Origin: Chiayiivirga sp.
GTDB taxonomy: Bacteria > Pseudomonadota > Gammaproteobacteria > Xanthomonadales > Xanthomonadaceae
Direction: 5' to 3'
DNA: 64,000 nucleotides
Assembly (NCBI GenBank): GCA_022647565.1
Contig: JALCLA010000002.1
Span: 124,001-188,000, forward strand
In this document: positions 9,830 through 19,400 of the stretch, one piece after another
Layout: every line of letters begins with the position of its first letter
Numbering within the stretch: position 1 is the first letter of the stretch
Translations under genes and position numbers: made by a program
The notes under the pieces: generated by a model
Told to the model about the DNA's origin: nothing
Databases searched by the model: none
Seen by the model: the letters and a program-made list of their open reading frames with translations, nothing else

Positions 9830-12205
9830 GGGCGACCAGGGCAATTCGAACACGCGCGTCGCGATGCTGCCGGACAGCACGCCCGCCGCAATCGCGGCGG
9901 TGAGACCCGCAATCAGGCCGAGCGCGGCGAATTCCGCCGCTTGCGCCAGGCGCAGCTGGGCGCGGCTGGCGCCGAGGACGCGCATCACGCCGCCTTCGAG
10001 CAGGCGTTCGTCCTGGGTGCTGCTGATTGCTGCCACCAGCACCAGCAGGCCCGCCGCCAGGGTGAAATAGAACACGTACTCGACCGCATCGGCCACCTGG
10101 TTCGCGGTGTTGCGCACCTGGTCGATCACCGCATCGACGTCGATCACCGAGACATTGGGATAGGCTCGCACCAGTTCGTTGGTCAGCCCGAGGTCGCCGC
10201 GCGGCACCGACACCGCGGTGATCCAGCTCGCTGCGTAGCCGTCCAACGCCCCCGGCGACGCGAGCACGAAGAAGTTGGGCTGAAAACTTTCCCAGTCGAC
10301 CTTGCGCAAACTGGTGATGGTGGCCTCGAAGCCTTGTCCCGCGATGTCGAACGCGACGCGATCGCCCAGCTTCCAACCCAGTGACTCGGCCAGGCCCGCT
10401 TCCACCGAGACTTCCTGCAAGCCGTGCGCATCCGCTGCCCACATCTTGCCGGCAACCACTTCGTTGTCGACGGAACGCAGTTGCGCGGCCCAGGACAGGT
10501 TGAACTCGCGTTCGGCCAGGCGTTGCGCACGCTCCCCGCGGGCGCTGAAGTCCGTGCCGGCCACCGGCTCGCCGTTGCGCGCCACGAAGCGGCCACGAAT
10601 CATCGGATACAAGGTGGCTGTCTCGCCGCCATGGCGCTGCAGGATGTCGCGCGCGCCATCGACCTGTTCGGACTGCACGTTCACCACGAAGCGATTCGGG
10701 GCGTCCTCGGGCAGGGATTGCTGCCAGCGCGCCAGAAGATCGGTGCGCACCAGGGTCAGCAACAGGATCGCCATCAGGCCCAGGCCCAGCGCTGCAACCT
10801 GCACCACGCTCGCCAGCGGACGGCGACTCACATTCGCCAGGCCATAGCGCCACGGCCCGTGCAGGCGCCCGCGCACGCGACGCAACAGCAGCACGAGGCC
10901 CCAGGCCAGCAACGCCAGCGCCGCCAAGGTCGCCGCGATGCCCGCCAGCAGGCTGGCACCCAGCGCCGCCGAACCGGCCTTCCACCACAGCAAGGCGGAC
11001 AAGCCTGCGGCGCCAGTCAGCGCGGTCAACAGCGAACCCGGTTCCGCGGCATCGAGATCGCGCCGCAGCACGCGCAATGCCGGCACGCGACGCAGGGCCA
11101 GCACCGGCGGCAGCGCGAACGCGAGCAACACCAGCAGGCCGAGCCCGACGCCTTCCAGCGCGGGTCGCCAGCCTGCAGCAGGGATCTCGATTCCGAGCAC
11201 GCTTTCCAGCCAGCCACCCAGCGCGGCCTGGACCACAAAGCCGGTGGCGACGCCGAGCGCGCTGCCCAGCACGCCGAGCAGGAGCAACTCGCCGGCATAG
11301 ATGCCGGAGATCGTGGATTGGCTCGCACCCAGGCAGCGCAGCACGGCGCAGCCATCCAGATGGCGGGCACTGTGGCGCCGTGCCGCCATCGCCACCGCGA
11401 TCGCCGCCAGCACCACTGCCAGCAGCGCGGCCAGCCCGAGGAAGCGATCGGCGCGCTCCAGTGCGCGACGGATTTCCGGTCGCGCATCGGCAATCGTCTC
11501 CAGGCGTTGACCGCGTTGCAGCGAGTCGCGCGTGGCGTCGATCCAGCGCTGCGCCGCCTCGGCTTCGCCCGCCACCACGAGGCGATAGGTCACGCGACTG
11601 CCTTCCTGGATCAATCCGGTGCCTGGCAAGTCGTCCCAATGGATGAAGGCGCGCGGCGCGACATTGAAGTAGTCGAGCGCGGCATCGGGCTCTTCCAGCA
11701 CCACGCCGGCCAGGCGGAACTCGGCATTGCCCATGCGCAGCACATCACCGACCTGCGCCGCGAAGGCCTGCGCCCCGGCGCGCGTCAACCAGAGCGTGCC
11801 GCGTTCCGGCGCACCCTGCACTTCGCGCGAGCTGGCGTCGCCGGCGGCAAGGCGAAAGCTTCCTCGCAGGGGGTAGTCCTGGCCCAGCGCGCGAATTTCG
11901 GCCAGCTTCATGGCCTCGCCGGCGCGCAACATGCTGGGGAAGGCGGCCGTATCGGTCTGGCGCAAGCCGAGCGCGCGCGCGCGCTCACGCGCTGGCGGCG
12001 CAATCGGTTCGTCGGCGCGCAGCAGGGCATCGCCACCGAGCAGTCGATTGGCCTGCAAGGCCAACGCGCGTTCGGCGCGATCGGTGAGGAAACCGATGGT
12101 GGTCACCGCCATCACCGCCAGCAGCAGCGAGGCCAGCAACACCCGGACCTCGCCTGCGCGAAGGTCGCGGCGCAGGAACCGCCACGCGAGGCGCAGGCTC
12201 GTCAT
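9812..12205 (-). CDS. ybbP: YbbP-like FtsX-family ABC permease, C-terminus lost at the uvrB junction
   Basis: The inner-membrane permease partner of the YbbA ATPase, of the type found beside TesA, with probable lipid- or lipoprotein-related but unproven function. The product begins [20 protein letters not shown]. It has an N-terminal helix, a periplasmic region to about residue 270, four helices in the middle ([20 protein letters not shown] onward), a second periplasmic domain, and two helices of the last FtsX domain ([18 protein letters not shown] and [20 protein letters not shown]). The frame then enters uvrB at about 9830 and stops. The final membrane helix and tail, about 40 residues, are missing. 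The stop of this gene overlaps uvrB, so either a deletion fused the two genes or the assembly is collapsed here. Start chosen at 12205, overlapping the end of ybbA by 4 bases. Confidence 0.85.
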   Translation of the reverse strand: MTSLRLAWRFLRRDLRAGEVRVLLASLLLAVMAVTTIGFLTDRAERALALQANRLLGGDALLRADEPIAPPARERARALGLRQTDTAAFPSMLRAGEAMKLAEIRALGQDYPLRGSFRLAAGDASSREVQGAPERGTLWLTRAGAQAFAAQVGDVLRMGNAEFRLAGVVLEEPDAALDYFNVAPRAFIHWDDLPGTGLIQEGSRVTYRLVVAGEAEAAQRWIDATRDSLQRGQRLETIADARPEIRRALERADRFLGLAALLAVVLAAIAVAMAARRHSARHLDGCAVLRCLGASQSTISGIYAGELLLLGVLGSALGVATGFVVQAALGGWLESVLGIEIPAAGWRPALEGVGLGLLVLLAFALPPVLALRRVPALRVLRRDLDAAEPGSLLTALTGAAGLSALLWWKAGSAALGASLLAGIAATLAALALLAWGLVLLLRRVRGRLHGPWRYGLANVSRRPLASVVQVAALGLGLMAILLLTLVRTDLLARWQQSLPEDAPNRFVVNVQSEQVDGARDILQRHGGETATLYPMIRGRFVARNGEPVAGTDFSARGERAQRLAEREFNLSWAAQLRSVDNEVVAGKMWAADAHGLQEVSVEAGLAESLGWKLGDRVAFDIAGQGFEATITSLRKVDWESFQPNFFVLASPGALDGYAASWITAVSVPRGDLGLTNELVRAYPNVSVIDVDAVIDQVRNTANQVADAVEYVFYFTLAAGLLVLVAAISSTQDERLLEGGVMRVLGASRAQLRLAQAAEFAALGLIAGLTAAIAAGVLSGSIATRVFELPWSPVPARG

Positions 12206-12918
12206 GCGCCCACCAGCCGACCGTGATCCAGGCGCAAGGTACGGTGGCAACGCGCCGCGAGCGCATCGTCATGCGTCACCAGCACCAGGGTGGTGCCGGC
12301 ATCGCGGTTCAGTTCGAACAGGAGATCGATCACGGCGTCGCCGGTCGCGGCATCGAGATTGCCGGTGGGTTCGTCCGCAAACAAGACCTCGGGGCGCGTG
12401 ACGAAAGCGCGTGCCAGCGCCACGCGCTGCTGCTCGCCGCCCGACAACTGGCGCGGATAGTGATCGAGCCGTTCGCCCAGGCCGACGCGCTGCAGGATGG
12501 TGCGCGCGGCGGCGTCGGGTCGGCGTTCGCCGCGAAGTTCCAGCGGCAGCATGGCGTTCTCAAGCGCGGTGAGCGCCGGCAGCAACTGGAAGTTCTGGAA
12601 CACGAAGCCGACGCGCTCGCTGCGCAGGCGCGCGCGCCCGTCTTCGTCCAGCGTCGACAACGCGGTGCCGGCGAGCTGCACCTCACCAGTGCTGGGCCGA
12701 TCCAGCCCGGCCAGCAGCGAGAGCAAGGTGGACTTGCCCGAACCGGAGGCACCCACGATCGCAACCGCTTCCCCGGCGTTCACCACGAAACTCAGCCCTT
12801 GAAGTATGGTCAGTTCGCCCGCAGGCAGGCTCACCTGCTTGCCGAGATTCGTGGCCTGGATCGCGATGCGTGTGTCCGCCATGGCGGCGCTGCTCGCGGG
12901 AAGGGCGAGTCCATCCAT
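12202..12918 (-). CDS. ybbA: YbbA-like ABC transporter ATPase
   Basis: The cytoplasmic ATPase that pairs with the downstream permease. It shows Walker A GASGSGKST, Q-loop region VGFVFQNFQLLP, signature LSGGEQQRVALARAF, Walker B VLFADEPTGNLD and the switch histidine in LVTHDD. It is 238 residues from the ATG at 12918, which has AAGGA 8 bases upstream. A second ATG at 12882 (MADTRIAIQ) matches E. coli YbbA length better but lacks a clear site. It overlaps ybbP by 4 bases and is divergent from the TesA gene, starting 34 bases away, the same ybbA-ybbP/tesA arrangement as in E. coli. Confidence 0.92.
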   Translation of the reverse strand: MDGLALPASSAAMADTRIAIQATNLGKQVSLPAGELTILQGLSFVVNAGEAVAIVGASGSGKSTLLSLLAGLDRPSTGEVQLAGTALSTLDEDGRARLRSERVGFVFQNFQLLPALTALENAMLPLELRGERRPDAAARTILQRVGLGERLDHYPRQLSGGEQQRVALARAFVTRPEVLFADEPTGNLDAATGDAVIDLLFELNRDAGTTLVLVTHDDALAARCHRTLRLDHGRLVGA

Positions 12919-12952
12919 CGGTTCCATCCTTTTTCCATCGGAGCGTTCAACA

Positions 12953-14167
12953 ATGTGGCTCAACAGGCATCGGCACAAGGGTGCCGGAAGCTGGGTACTC
13001 GCCGCGTGGCTGTGCCTGCTGGGCGGCCTGGCGCAGGCAGCCGACGGCACGACCCCGAGCCGCACCCTGCTGGTGATGGGCGATTCGCTCTCGGCGGCGT
13101 ACGGGCTGGCCACGGAACAGGGCTGGGTCCATCTGCTGCAACGCCGGATGGAATCCACCCATCCGGCCTGGCGCGTGGTCAACGCCAGCATCAGCGGCGA
13201 GACCACGGCCGGTGGCGCGGCGCGAATCGACGCGGCACTGGCGACGCACGATCCGGACCTGGTCGCGATCGAGCTCGGCGCCAACGACGCCCTGCGTGGC
13301 CTGCCGCTGGATCAAGCCGCCGAGAACCTGACGCGCATGATCGTCGCCGCCAAGGGCTCGGGCGCGCGCGTACTGCTGATCGGCATCCGGATTCCGCCCA
13401 ACTACGGCCCCGACTACGCGGAACAGCTGCGTCGGTTGTACGTCGACCTCGCCGCGACCCACGACACGCCCCTCCTGCCGTTCCTGCTCGAACCGCTGGG
13501 CACCGAGCGCGAGGCGTTCCAGGCCGATAACCTGCACCCGACGGCAGCGGCGCAGCCGCGATTGCTTGAGTACGTGTGGACGGCGCTGGAACCGATGCTT
13601 GAGGCGAGCCCACGCACGTCGCAATCGGCGCCGAGCATCCGGCTCAAGACCGGGTCGCCACGCGAACACGCCACCGAAGCGCAGCTGCGACGCCTGTTCG
13701 ACGCATACGATCTGCGCCCCTGGACCTTCACACGCGAGGTGTGCATCGAGCAAGGCGCGATTCCGCACAGCCACCCGATGCTTACGCTCAACACACGACA
13801 TCAGGATCGCGACGACGTGCTGCTCGCAACCTATCTGCATGAGCAACTTCACCATTGGACTCAAGCCCGAGCCGAGCGCGTCGCGGACGCCACGCAGGAA
13901 CTGCGCGCGCAGTTTCCACGATTGCCTGTCGGTCATCCGGAAGGCGCGCGCGATGCGGCGTCCTCGTATGAACACCTACTCGTCAACCGGCTCGAATTGA
14001 CCGCGCTCGAACGCTTGCTGGGCACCGAACGCGCCGAGACTACGGCCGACTGGCTCGAACGCGATCACTATCGGGCGCTGTATCGCATTGCGCGCAACGC
14101 GCGCACGGAGATCGACGAGATTCTGCGTCGACACTCATTGGCGTGCTGCGAAGTGGAAGGCGGGTAG
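12953..14167 (+). CDS. TesA-type SGNH esterase fused to an HExxH-containing domain
   Basis: Residues 1-26 form a signal peptide (MWLNRHRHKGAGSWVLAAWL, ending GGLAQA). Residues about 35-220 are a TesA/lysophospholipase L1 domain with GDSLSAAYGL (Ser45), GANDALRG and DNLHP (Asp192, His195), as in periplasmic thioesterase I. After a linker rich in Ser and Pro, residues about 230-404 form a second domain containing LHEQLHHW, an HExxH zinc-protease-like motif at residues 296-300. TesA alone is about 180-200 residues, so this is about twice the usual length. I recall stand-alone proteins with sequence like IRLKTGSPREHATEAQLRRL, function unknown. Because indels are common in this window, a lost stop codon between two neighbouring genes cannot be excluded. 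GGAG lies 9 bases before the ATG. Confidence 0.8.
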   Translation: MWLNRHRHKGAGSWVLAAWLCLLGGLAQAADGTTPSRTLLVMGDSLSAAYGLATEQGWVHLLQRRMESTHPAWRVVNASISGETTAGGAARIDAALATHDPDLVAIELGANDALRGLPLDQAAENLTRMIVAAKGSGARVLLIGIRIPPNYGPDYAEQLRRLYVDLAATHDTPLLPFLLEPLGTEREAFQADNLHPTAAAQPRLLEYVWTALEPMLEASPRTSQSAPSIRLKTGSPREHATEAQLRRLFDAYDLRPWTFTREVCIEQGAIPHSHPMLTLNTRHQDRDDVLLATYLHEQLHHWTQARAERVADATQELRAQFPRLPVGHPEGARDAASSYEHLLVNRLELTALERLLGTERAETTADWLERDHYRALYRIARNARTEIDEILRRHSLACCEVEGG

Positions 14168-14205
14168 GCTCACGGCGCTCCATGCTCGTCATTTCGGCGA
14201 AAGCC

Positions 14206-14680
14206 ACCGGCTTCGTTATTTCAGCGTAGGCTGGGACCCAGTTCCTGGCTTTACTCGTTTGATGCGAATTCTTCGCGAGGCTTCGTCCGCCTCGGCGGCG
14301 ACCGAGTTCCTTCTCTTTGCTCGTGAAAAGAGAAGGAACCAAGAGAAAGCACGCCCGACGCTGGTGCCGCGCTGCGCGCGGTTCCCTGCGCTGCTCGCCG
14401 GACTCGGGCCGGCGCGAACTCGCGCATCCATGCGCTCGAACATGCGCGCCTTTCCCCCGAGCCCGTCTGCGCTGCTCGGCACCATCGACGGGGAGCGAAA
14501 GCCAAGTGCCACAGGCGGCGCGCACAGGAGGTGCGCGAGTTTCCCGCCGGTACACGGACGTGCCGTCGAGAAATCCCACCGGCCGGTCGCGAACCCTCGC
14601 GCAGCGAGGACGCGATCTCCGGGTCGCCTTTCTCTGGCGGACGAAACCCCGCGACAAACCGAATCAGGCGAGAAAGGCAA
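14206..14680 (-). repeat. Dispersed intergenic element, copy A (about 0.5 kb)
   Basis: This gap between convergent genes matches, in reverse complement, much of the sequence at about 28160-28720. Shared blocks include GGCGACCCGGAGATCGCG, CTCGGGGGAAAGGCGCGC, GAGTTCGCGCCGGCCCGAG and TCTCTTGGTT. The end module at 14306-14339 is a perfect hairpin, GTTCCTTCTCTTT against AAAGAGAAGGAAC. The opposite end keeps CTTTCTCT and GGCGGACGAAAC but has lost its hairpin. The flank at 14184-14230 looks like a degenerate CGTCATTCCCGCGAAAGC-type repeat. Open frames across the element translate to low-complexity Arg/Ser/Ala protein and are not believed. Confidence 0.75.
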
Positions 14681-14735
14681 CGAACGGGATGCCCGCCTGC
14701 ACGGGAAATACAGGATGCCGAGACGGGCGAAAGGC

Positions 14736-16805
14736 CTACTTTTTCGACTCGCCGACCGAATCGCCCGTATCACTCCCCGAATACCGCTCGAACCATCCCA
14801 GGGTGTTCAGCACCTGGGCCAGCATGTGGCTCGGGCGCGCGTTGATGCCGTGCGAAGCGCCGGGAATGCGCACCATCGCGGTATCGATGCGGCGCAGCTT
14901 CAGGGCCTGGTAGTACTGCTCTGATTCGGAGATCGGCGTGCGGTAGTCCTCTTCGCCGGTGATCAGCATGGTGGGCGTCTTCACCTGGCCGACATACGCC
15001 AGTGGCGAGCGCTTCCAGTAGTGCTCCTGCGCTTCCCACGGCGGCGCCGGGAACCAGTATTGGGTGAAGAACGGATAGGCATCGGCGGTGAGCGCGAAGC
15101 TGGTCCAGTTGATCACGGGCTTTGCCACCACGGCGGCGCGGAAGCGGTCGGTATGACCCACGATCCACGCGGTCAGCACGCCACCGCCGGAGCCGCCGGT
15201 GACGTAGAGCCGCTGCGGGTCGACGTAGCCCTTGGCCAGCACGGCATCCACCGCGCTCATCAGGTCGTCGTAGTCCTGGCTCGGATAGTTGTGCTGGATG
15301 CGATCTGCGAAGGCCTGTCCGTAACTGGTGCTGCCACGCGGATTGACGTAGAGCACCACGTAACCGGCGCTGGCGTAGAGCTGGGTTTCCGGCGCGAAGC
15401 GCGGGCCGTAGTTCTCGTAGGGCCCGCCGTGGATCTCGAGCAGCAAGGGATATTGCTTGCCGGCGTCGAACTGCGGTGGCTTGACGATCCAGCCCTGCAC
15501 ATCGAGTCCGTCTGCACCGGACTTCACCCAGAGTTCCTCGACCGCACCCAGGCGCTTGTGCCCGAGCGCATCGGAATTCAGGTCGGTGAGCACGCGGGCG
15601 CGCTCGCCGCGCGCCACCACCGCGATCTCGGCCGGACGCTCGGCGCTGCCGCGGGTGTAGGCCACGCGCCCCTGCGCCACCGAGAAACTGCCGCCGCCAT
15701 AGGGTCGGCCCATCGCGGTTCCACCAAAGTCGGCTACGACTTCCTGCACCGCGCCGCCATCGGCATCGATCCAGCCGATCCGGCTCACGCCGTGCTTGTC
15801 GTAACCGAAGTAGAGGCCGCGTCCCTCGCGATCCCAGGCCGGCGTCGCGATGTCATGGTCGAAGCCGGCGGTCAGCACGCGCGAGCTGCCGCTCGCGAGG
15901 TCAAGCACATGCAACTGCGTCTGCTGGTAACCCAGCTTGCGATCGTCGAATCCGACGTAGGCAAGGCGCTTGCCATCCGGCGACAGCACCGGATCGACAT
16001 CGGGACCATCGCGCGAGGTGAGCGCCACGGCCTCGCCGCTGTACACATCCACGCGGTAGATCTCTCGTTCGACCGGCTCGAACTCCCAATCCGGATCGCG
16101 ATTGGACACCACGTAGAGCGACTTGCCATCGCGGCTCCACAGCGCCCCGCGATGGTCGAAATCGCCCTGCGTCACCTGGCGCGGCGTGCCACCTTCGGCG
16201 GGCAGCACGAACACCTGATCGAAGCCCGGCTGGACGTAACCGGCCCCGTCGAAGCGGTAGCCGAGCCGATCGATCAGCTTCACTTCGGGCGCCCACTCCG
16301 CGCCTTCCGGCTTGGCCGGCAGGCTGGCGAGCGGCTCGGTCTTGCCTGCCACCTCCATCGTGAACGCAAGGCGGCGACCATCCGGCGACCACGAGAGCCC
16401 ACCGGGCGCCTCGGTGAGCTGGGTCAGTACCGCGGTCTGTCCGGTATCCATCCAGCGCAGCCAGATCTGGGCCGAACCGTCGCGCGAGGAAACCCAGGCG
16501 ATGCGGCCGCCATCGGGCGACCACACCGCGGCGCCGTCGCTGCCCGACCCGCTGGTCAGCGGCCGGTGTCGCGTGCCGTCGGCGTCCAGCAGCCACAGAT
16601 GGCTGCGGCGGCGATCCTTCATGATGTCGAACTGGTTGCGCTGGTACACGATGCGCTTGCCGTCCGGCGACAACGCCGGATTGTCGGCCCACTCCAGATT
16701 GAACACGTCGCGCGGCTGCAGTGCCAGGGCATCGACATGCAGGTCCTTCGCCGCCGCGCCCGCGCCCATCGCCACGCAGACCAAAGCACTCGTCATTCGC
16801 ATCAT
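14736..16805 (-). CDS. S9 family prolyl oligopeptidase-like peptidase, exported
   Basis: A 689-residue serine peptidase of the dipeptidyl/acylaminoacyl-peptidase type that trims peptides in the periplasm. Residues 1-20 look like a signal peptide. Residues about 40-400 are a beta-propeller of PD40-type repeats (NPALSPDGKRIVY, VWSPDGGRIAW, LSWSPDGRRLAF, PVLSPDGKRLAY). The hydrolase domain follows with LLLEIHGGPYENYG and the nucleophile in VTGGSGGG (Ser539). Asp620 in ITGEEDYRTP and His652 in PGASHG complete the triad. The length is normal for the family. It is divergent from the GIY-YIG gene and convergent with the TesA fusion across repeat copy A. Confidence 0.93.
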   Translation of the reverse strand: MMRMTSALVCVAMGAGAAAKDLHVDALALQPRDVFNLEWADNPALSPDGKRIVYQRNQFDIMKDRRRSHLWLLDADGTRHRPLTSGSGSDGAAVWSPDGGRIAWVSSRDGSAQIWLRWMDTGQTAVLTQLTEAPGGLSWSPDGRRLAFTMEVAGKTEPLASLPAKPEGAEWAPEVKLIDRLGYRFDGAGYVQPGFDQVFVLPAEGGTPRQVTQGDFDHRGALWSRDGKSLYVVSNRDPDWEFEPVEREIYRVDVYSGEAVALTSRDGPDVDPVLSPDGKRLAYVGFDDRKLGYQQTQLHVLDLASGSSRVLTAGFDHDIATPAWDREGRGLYFGYDKHGVSRIGWIDADGGAVQEVVADFGGTAMGRPYGGGSFSVAQGRVAYTRGSAERPAEIAVVARGERARVLTDLNSDALGHKRLGAVEELWVKSGADGLDVQGWIVKPPQFDAGKQYPLLLEIHGGPYENYGPRFAPETQLYASAGYVVLYVNPRGSTSYGQAFADRIQHNYPSQDYDDLMSAVDAVLAKGYVDPQRLYVTGGSGGGVLTAWIVGHTDRFRAAVVAKPVINWTSFALTADAYPFFTQYWFPAPPWEAQEHYWKRSPLAYVGQVKTPTMLITGEEDYRTPISESEQYYQALKLRRIDTAMVRIPGASHGINARPSHMLAQVLNTLGWFERYSGSDTGDSVGESKK

Positions 16806-16884
16806 GTCGCGCCCTCCCCGAATCGGCGCAGCTTAGGCCAGCTGTCCGCATCGGGACAAACCCCATCCGTGGGAGAATCGCGCC

Positions 16885-17181
16885 ATGCCTGCGGCGCCGT
16901 GGTTCCTCTACCTGATCGAATGCCGCAACGGCAGCATCTACACCGGTATCGCGCGCGATGTCGCAGCCCGCTATCGCGCCCATGTGGACGGCCGTGGCGC
17001 GCGCTACACCCGCATGCATCCCCCGCTACGCCTGCTGGCCAGCTTCGTTTGTCGTGACCGCAGCGAGGCAAGCCGAGCGGAAGCTGCGATCAGGCGTTGG
17101 CCGCCGACGCGCAAGCGCGATGCCGCCGAGGCAGGCTGCCTGGAGCGCGATTGGCGCGCGGACATGGATACCGACGCCTGA
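16885..17181 (+). CDS. GIY-YIG domain protein (YhbQ/UPF0213-like)
   Basis: A 98-residue stand-alone GIY-YIG nuclease-fold protein. It begins MPAAPWFLYLIECRNGSIYT, with the two motif halves as LYLIE and YTGIA, followed by ARDVAARYRAHVDGRGARYT, the usual R and H positions of the UPF0213 group. The tail KRDAAEAG is less conserved. The family is linked to DNA metabolism, but its exact role is not settled. It stands alone, 59 bases before the aldo/keto reductase gene. Confidence 0.88.
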   Translation: MPAAPWFLYLIECRNGSIYTGIARDVAARYRAHVDGRGARYTRMHPPLRLLASFVCRDRSEASRAEAAIRRWPPTRKRDAAEAGCLERDWRADMDTDA

Positions 17182-17240
17182 GTCGCGCTGCGACCGCAGC
17201 GGCTCCTGGCGCGTCCCGTGCAGGAACCCCGGAGAAACGC

Positions 17241-18155
17241 ATGGCTACCCGTCGCAGTTTCCTTGGCCAGATCGCGCTTGCCGCATCCGCGCCCTGGCTC
17301 GCACCGCAAGCCCTGGGCGCCGTGGGCACGGCGCTCGCCAGCCGCACCATTCCCGCCAGCGGCGAGGCGATTGCCGTGATCGGCATGGGCACGTCGGGCA
17401 GCTTCGAAGTGGGCACCGACGCGCGCACCCGCGGCACGCTGCGCGAGGTGCTGCGCCGCTTCCTCGCGGGTGGCGGCCGCCTGATCGACACGGCGCCCAC
17501 GTATGGCACGGCCGAGGATGTGCTGGGCGACCTGATCGCAGATCTCGGCGCGCGCGACCAGCTCTTCCTCGCCACCAAACTCTCCGCGGTGCGCGGGCGC
17601 GAGGCCGGACTCGCCCAGTTCGAGGCCTCGCTGGCGCGGCTGCGCACCGATCGCATCGACCTGTTGCAGGTCCACAACCTCGGCGACTGGGAAGTGCAAC
17701 TGGCGCTGGCGCGCGAGCTGAAGGAACAAGGCCGGGTGCGCTACGTGGGGCTGACCCACTACCGCGACGACGCGCACGAGGCGCTCGCCACAGCGGTGCG
17801 CCGCGCACGACCCGATTTCCTCCAGATCAACTACTCGGTCACGCAGCGCGCGGCGGAAACGCACTTGCTGCCACTGGCAAGGGAACTGGGTGTGGCGGTG
17901 CTGGCCAATCGCAACTTCGACGATGGCGCCTTGTTTTCGCGCGTGGCAGGCAAGCCGTTGCCAACCTGGGCGGCCGACGTCGGAGCCTCCACCTGGGCCC
18001 AGCTCTTCCTCAAGTTCGCGCTCAGCCAGGACGCGGTGACGGCGGTGATCCCGGCCTCCGGCAAACCGCATCGACAGGCCGAGAACCTGCGCGCAGGCCT
18101 CGGGCCGATGCTCGATGCAACGCAGCGCAAGGCCCTGATCGACGCGTTGGGTTGA
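17241..18155 (+). CDS. Tat-exported aldo/keto reductase
   Basis: An NAD(P)H-dependent oxidoreductase of the aldo/keto reductase family, 304 residues. It starts with a twin-arginine signal, MATRRSFLGQIALAASAPWL, with cleavage near QALG. The barrel contains IDTAPTYGTAEDVLGDLI, with the catalytic Asp and Tyr, and LATKLS with the Lys. RIDLLQVHNLG supplies the His position. The substrate is unknown. A GGAG site lies 6 bases before the ATG. Tat export implies the protein folds with its cofactor before reaching the periplasm. Confidence 0.88.
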   Translation: MATRRSFLGQIALAASAPWLAPQALGAVGTALASRTIPASGEAIAVIGMGTSGSFEVGTDARTRGTLREVLRRFLAGGGRLIDTAPTYGTAEDVLGDLIADLGARDQLFLATKLSAVRGREAGLAQFEASLARLRTDRIDLLQVHNLGDWEVQLALARELKEQGRVRYVGLTHYRDDAHEALATAVRRARPDFLQINYSVTQRAAETHLLPLARELGVAVLANRNFDDGALFSRVAGKPLPTWAADVGASTWAQLFLKFALSQDAVTAVIPASGKPHRQAENLRAGLGPMLDATQRKALIDALG

Positions 18156-18194
18156 ACGGTCCGTGCACCATGCGATTCGAATGCCGCGGCCTGC

Positions 18195-19304
18195 TCAGCC
18201 CCGATCCGACAGCCGCCGCTGCACTTCTTCCCCGATCGCCAGCGCCGATGTCAGCCCGGGCGAATCGATCCCGAACAGATTGACCAGTCCTTCGATGCCA
18301 TGCACGGCGACATCCTGGATCACGAAGTCGGCGGCCGGCTCGCCCGGCCCCGAGAGCTTGGGCCGCACCCCGACGAAGTCCGGGGCCAGCGCCTCGTCCG
18401 GCAGTGCCGGCCACCAGCTGCGCACGCCGGCGTAGAACGCGGCACGCTGGGTGTCGTCGAAGCGGTAGTCGATGGCGTCGAGCCAGCGCACGTCGGGCCC
18501 GAAGCGCGAACGCCCGGCCAGGTCGAAGCCCAGGTGCACGCCCAGACCCGAGGGTTCGGGCAGCGGGTAGATCAGGCGTGCGAAGGGCGCCTTGCCGCGC
18601 AGCGCGTAGTAGTGCCCGGCCGCATAGTGCACGCGCGGAATCCGCGCGGACGGAAATCCGTCGATGCGTGCCGCCACGTCGGTCGCGTGCAGGCCCGCGG
18701 CATTCACCACTTGGCGACAGCGCAGGCTGTCGCCGCGCGCGGTGTCGACCCGGAAGCCGGCCCGCCCGGGATGGATCGCGCTCACTTCGATCTCGCACAA
18801 CACCCGGTTGTCGCCGTGTTCGATGCCGCCGATCAAGGCCATGACCAGTTCCGGCACCTCGACCACGCCGGAGTCGGGGGAATCGAGCGCGGCGGCGCAA
18901 TGTAGCTGCGGTTCGGCCGCGCGCGCCGCGACCGCATCGACCCAGCGCACATCGACGCCGTTCGCTTGCGCGCGGCGGCTCAGTGCCTCGAGCGCGGGCA
19001 GTTCCGCAGCGTCGGTGGCCACCACGAACTTGCCGCAACGACGATGCGGCACGCCGCGCTGCGCACAGTAGGTGTACAGCAGGTCGCGCCCGCGCCGGCA
19101 CAGGCGCGCCTTGAGCGAGCCCCGCGCGTAGTACAACCCGGCGTGGATCACGCCCGAATTGCGGCTGGACACCCCCTCGCCGGCGCGCTCGGCCTGTTCC
19201 AGCACGAACACCGATTGCCCGGCGCGGGCGCAGGCCTCGGCCACGGCCAGACCCACAACGCCCGCCCCGATCACCACGAGATCAATGTCGAACTGCGCCG
19301 CCAT
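18195..19304 (-). CDS. FAD-dependent oxidoreductase (LhgO-like, DAO family)
   Basis: A 369-residue flavoprotein with an N-terminal dinucleotide fold, IDLVVIGAGVVGLAVAEACA. It continues with SSRNSGVIHAGLYYARGSLK, a signature of the L-2-hydroxyglutarate oxidase/dehydrogenase group, VVNAAGLHA, and a C-terminal GIDSPGLTSALAIGEEV that completes the FAD site. L-2-hydroxyglutarate or a related hydroxy acid is the likely substrate, inferred from family. The ATG at 19304 places the Rossmann strand near the N-terminus as is usual; a GTG at 19376 is less likely. It is convergent with the aldo/keto reductase gene. Confidence 0.85.
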   Translation of the reverse strand: MAAQFDIDLVVIGAGVVGLAVAEACARAGQSVFVLEQAERAGEGVSSRNSGVIHAGLYYARGSLKARLCRRGRDLLYTYCAQRGVPHRRCGKFVVATDAAELPALEALSRRAQANGVDVRWVDAVAARAAEPQLHCAAALDSPDSGVVEVPELVMALIGGIEHGDNRVLCEIEVSAIHPGRAGFRVDTARGDSLRCRQVVNAAGLHATDVAARIDGFPSARIPRVHYAAGHYYALRGKAPFARLIYPLPEPSGLGVHLGFDLAGRSRFGPDVRWLDAIDYRFDDTQRAAFYAGVRSWWPALPDEALAPDFVGVRPKLSGPGEPAADFVIQDVAVHGIEGLVNLFGIDSPGLTSALAIGEEVQRRLSDRG

Positions 19305-19400
19305 CCCCTGCACTCCGTGCCATCCGGCCTGGCTACGATAGCGCGCCGCGCCCCTATGGAAGGTGCATCCCTGCACCGCGTGAACCTCTGAACTTGCTTC

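Noticed and set aside
14216..14773. Long minus-strand open frame (about 185 codons) across repeat copy A
   Set aside because: Its product is Arg/Ser/Ala-rich with no domain, and it overlaps the S9 peptidase gene. The open frame follows from high GC and the repeat structure.
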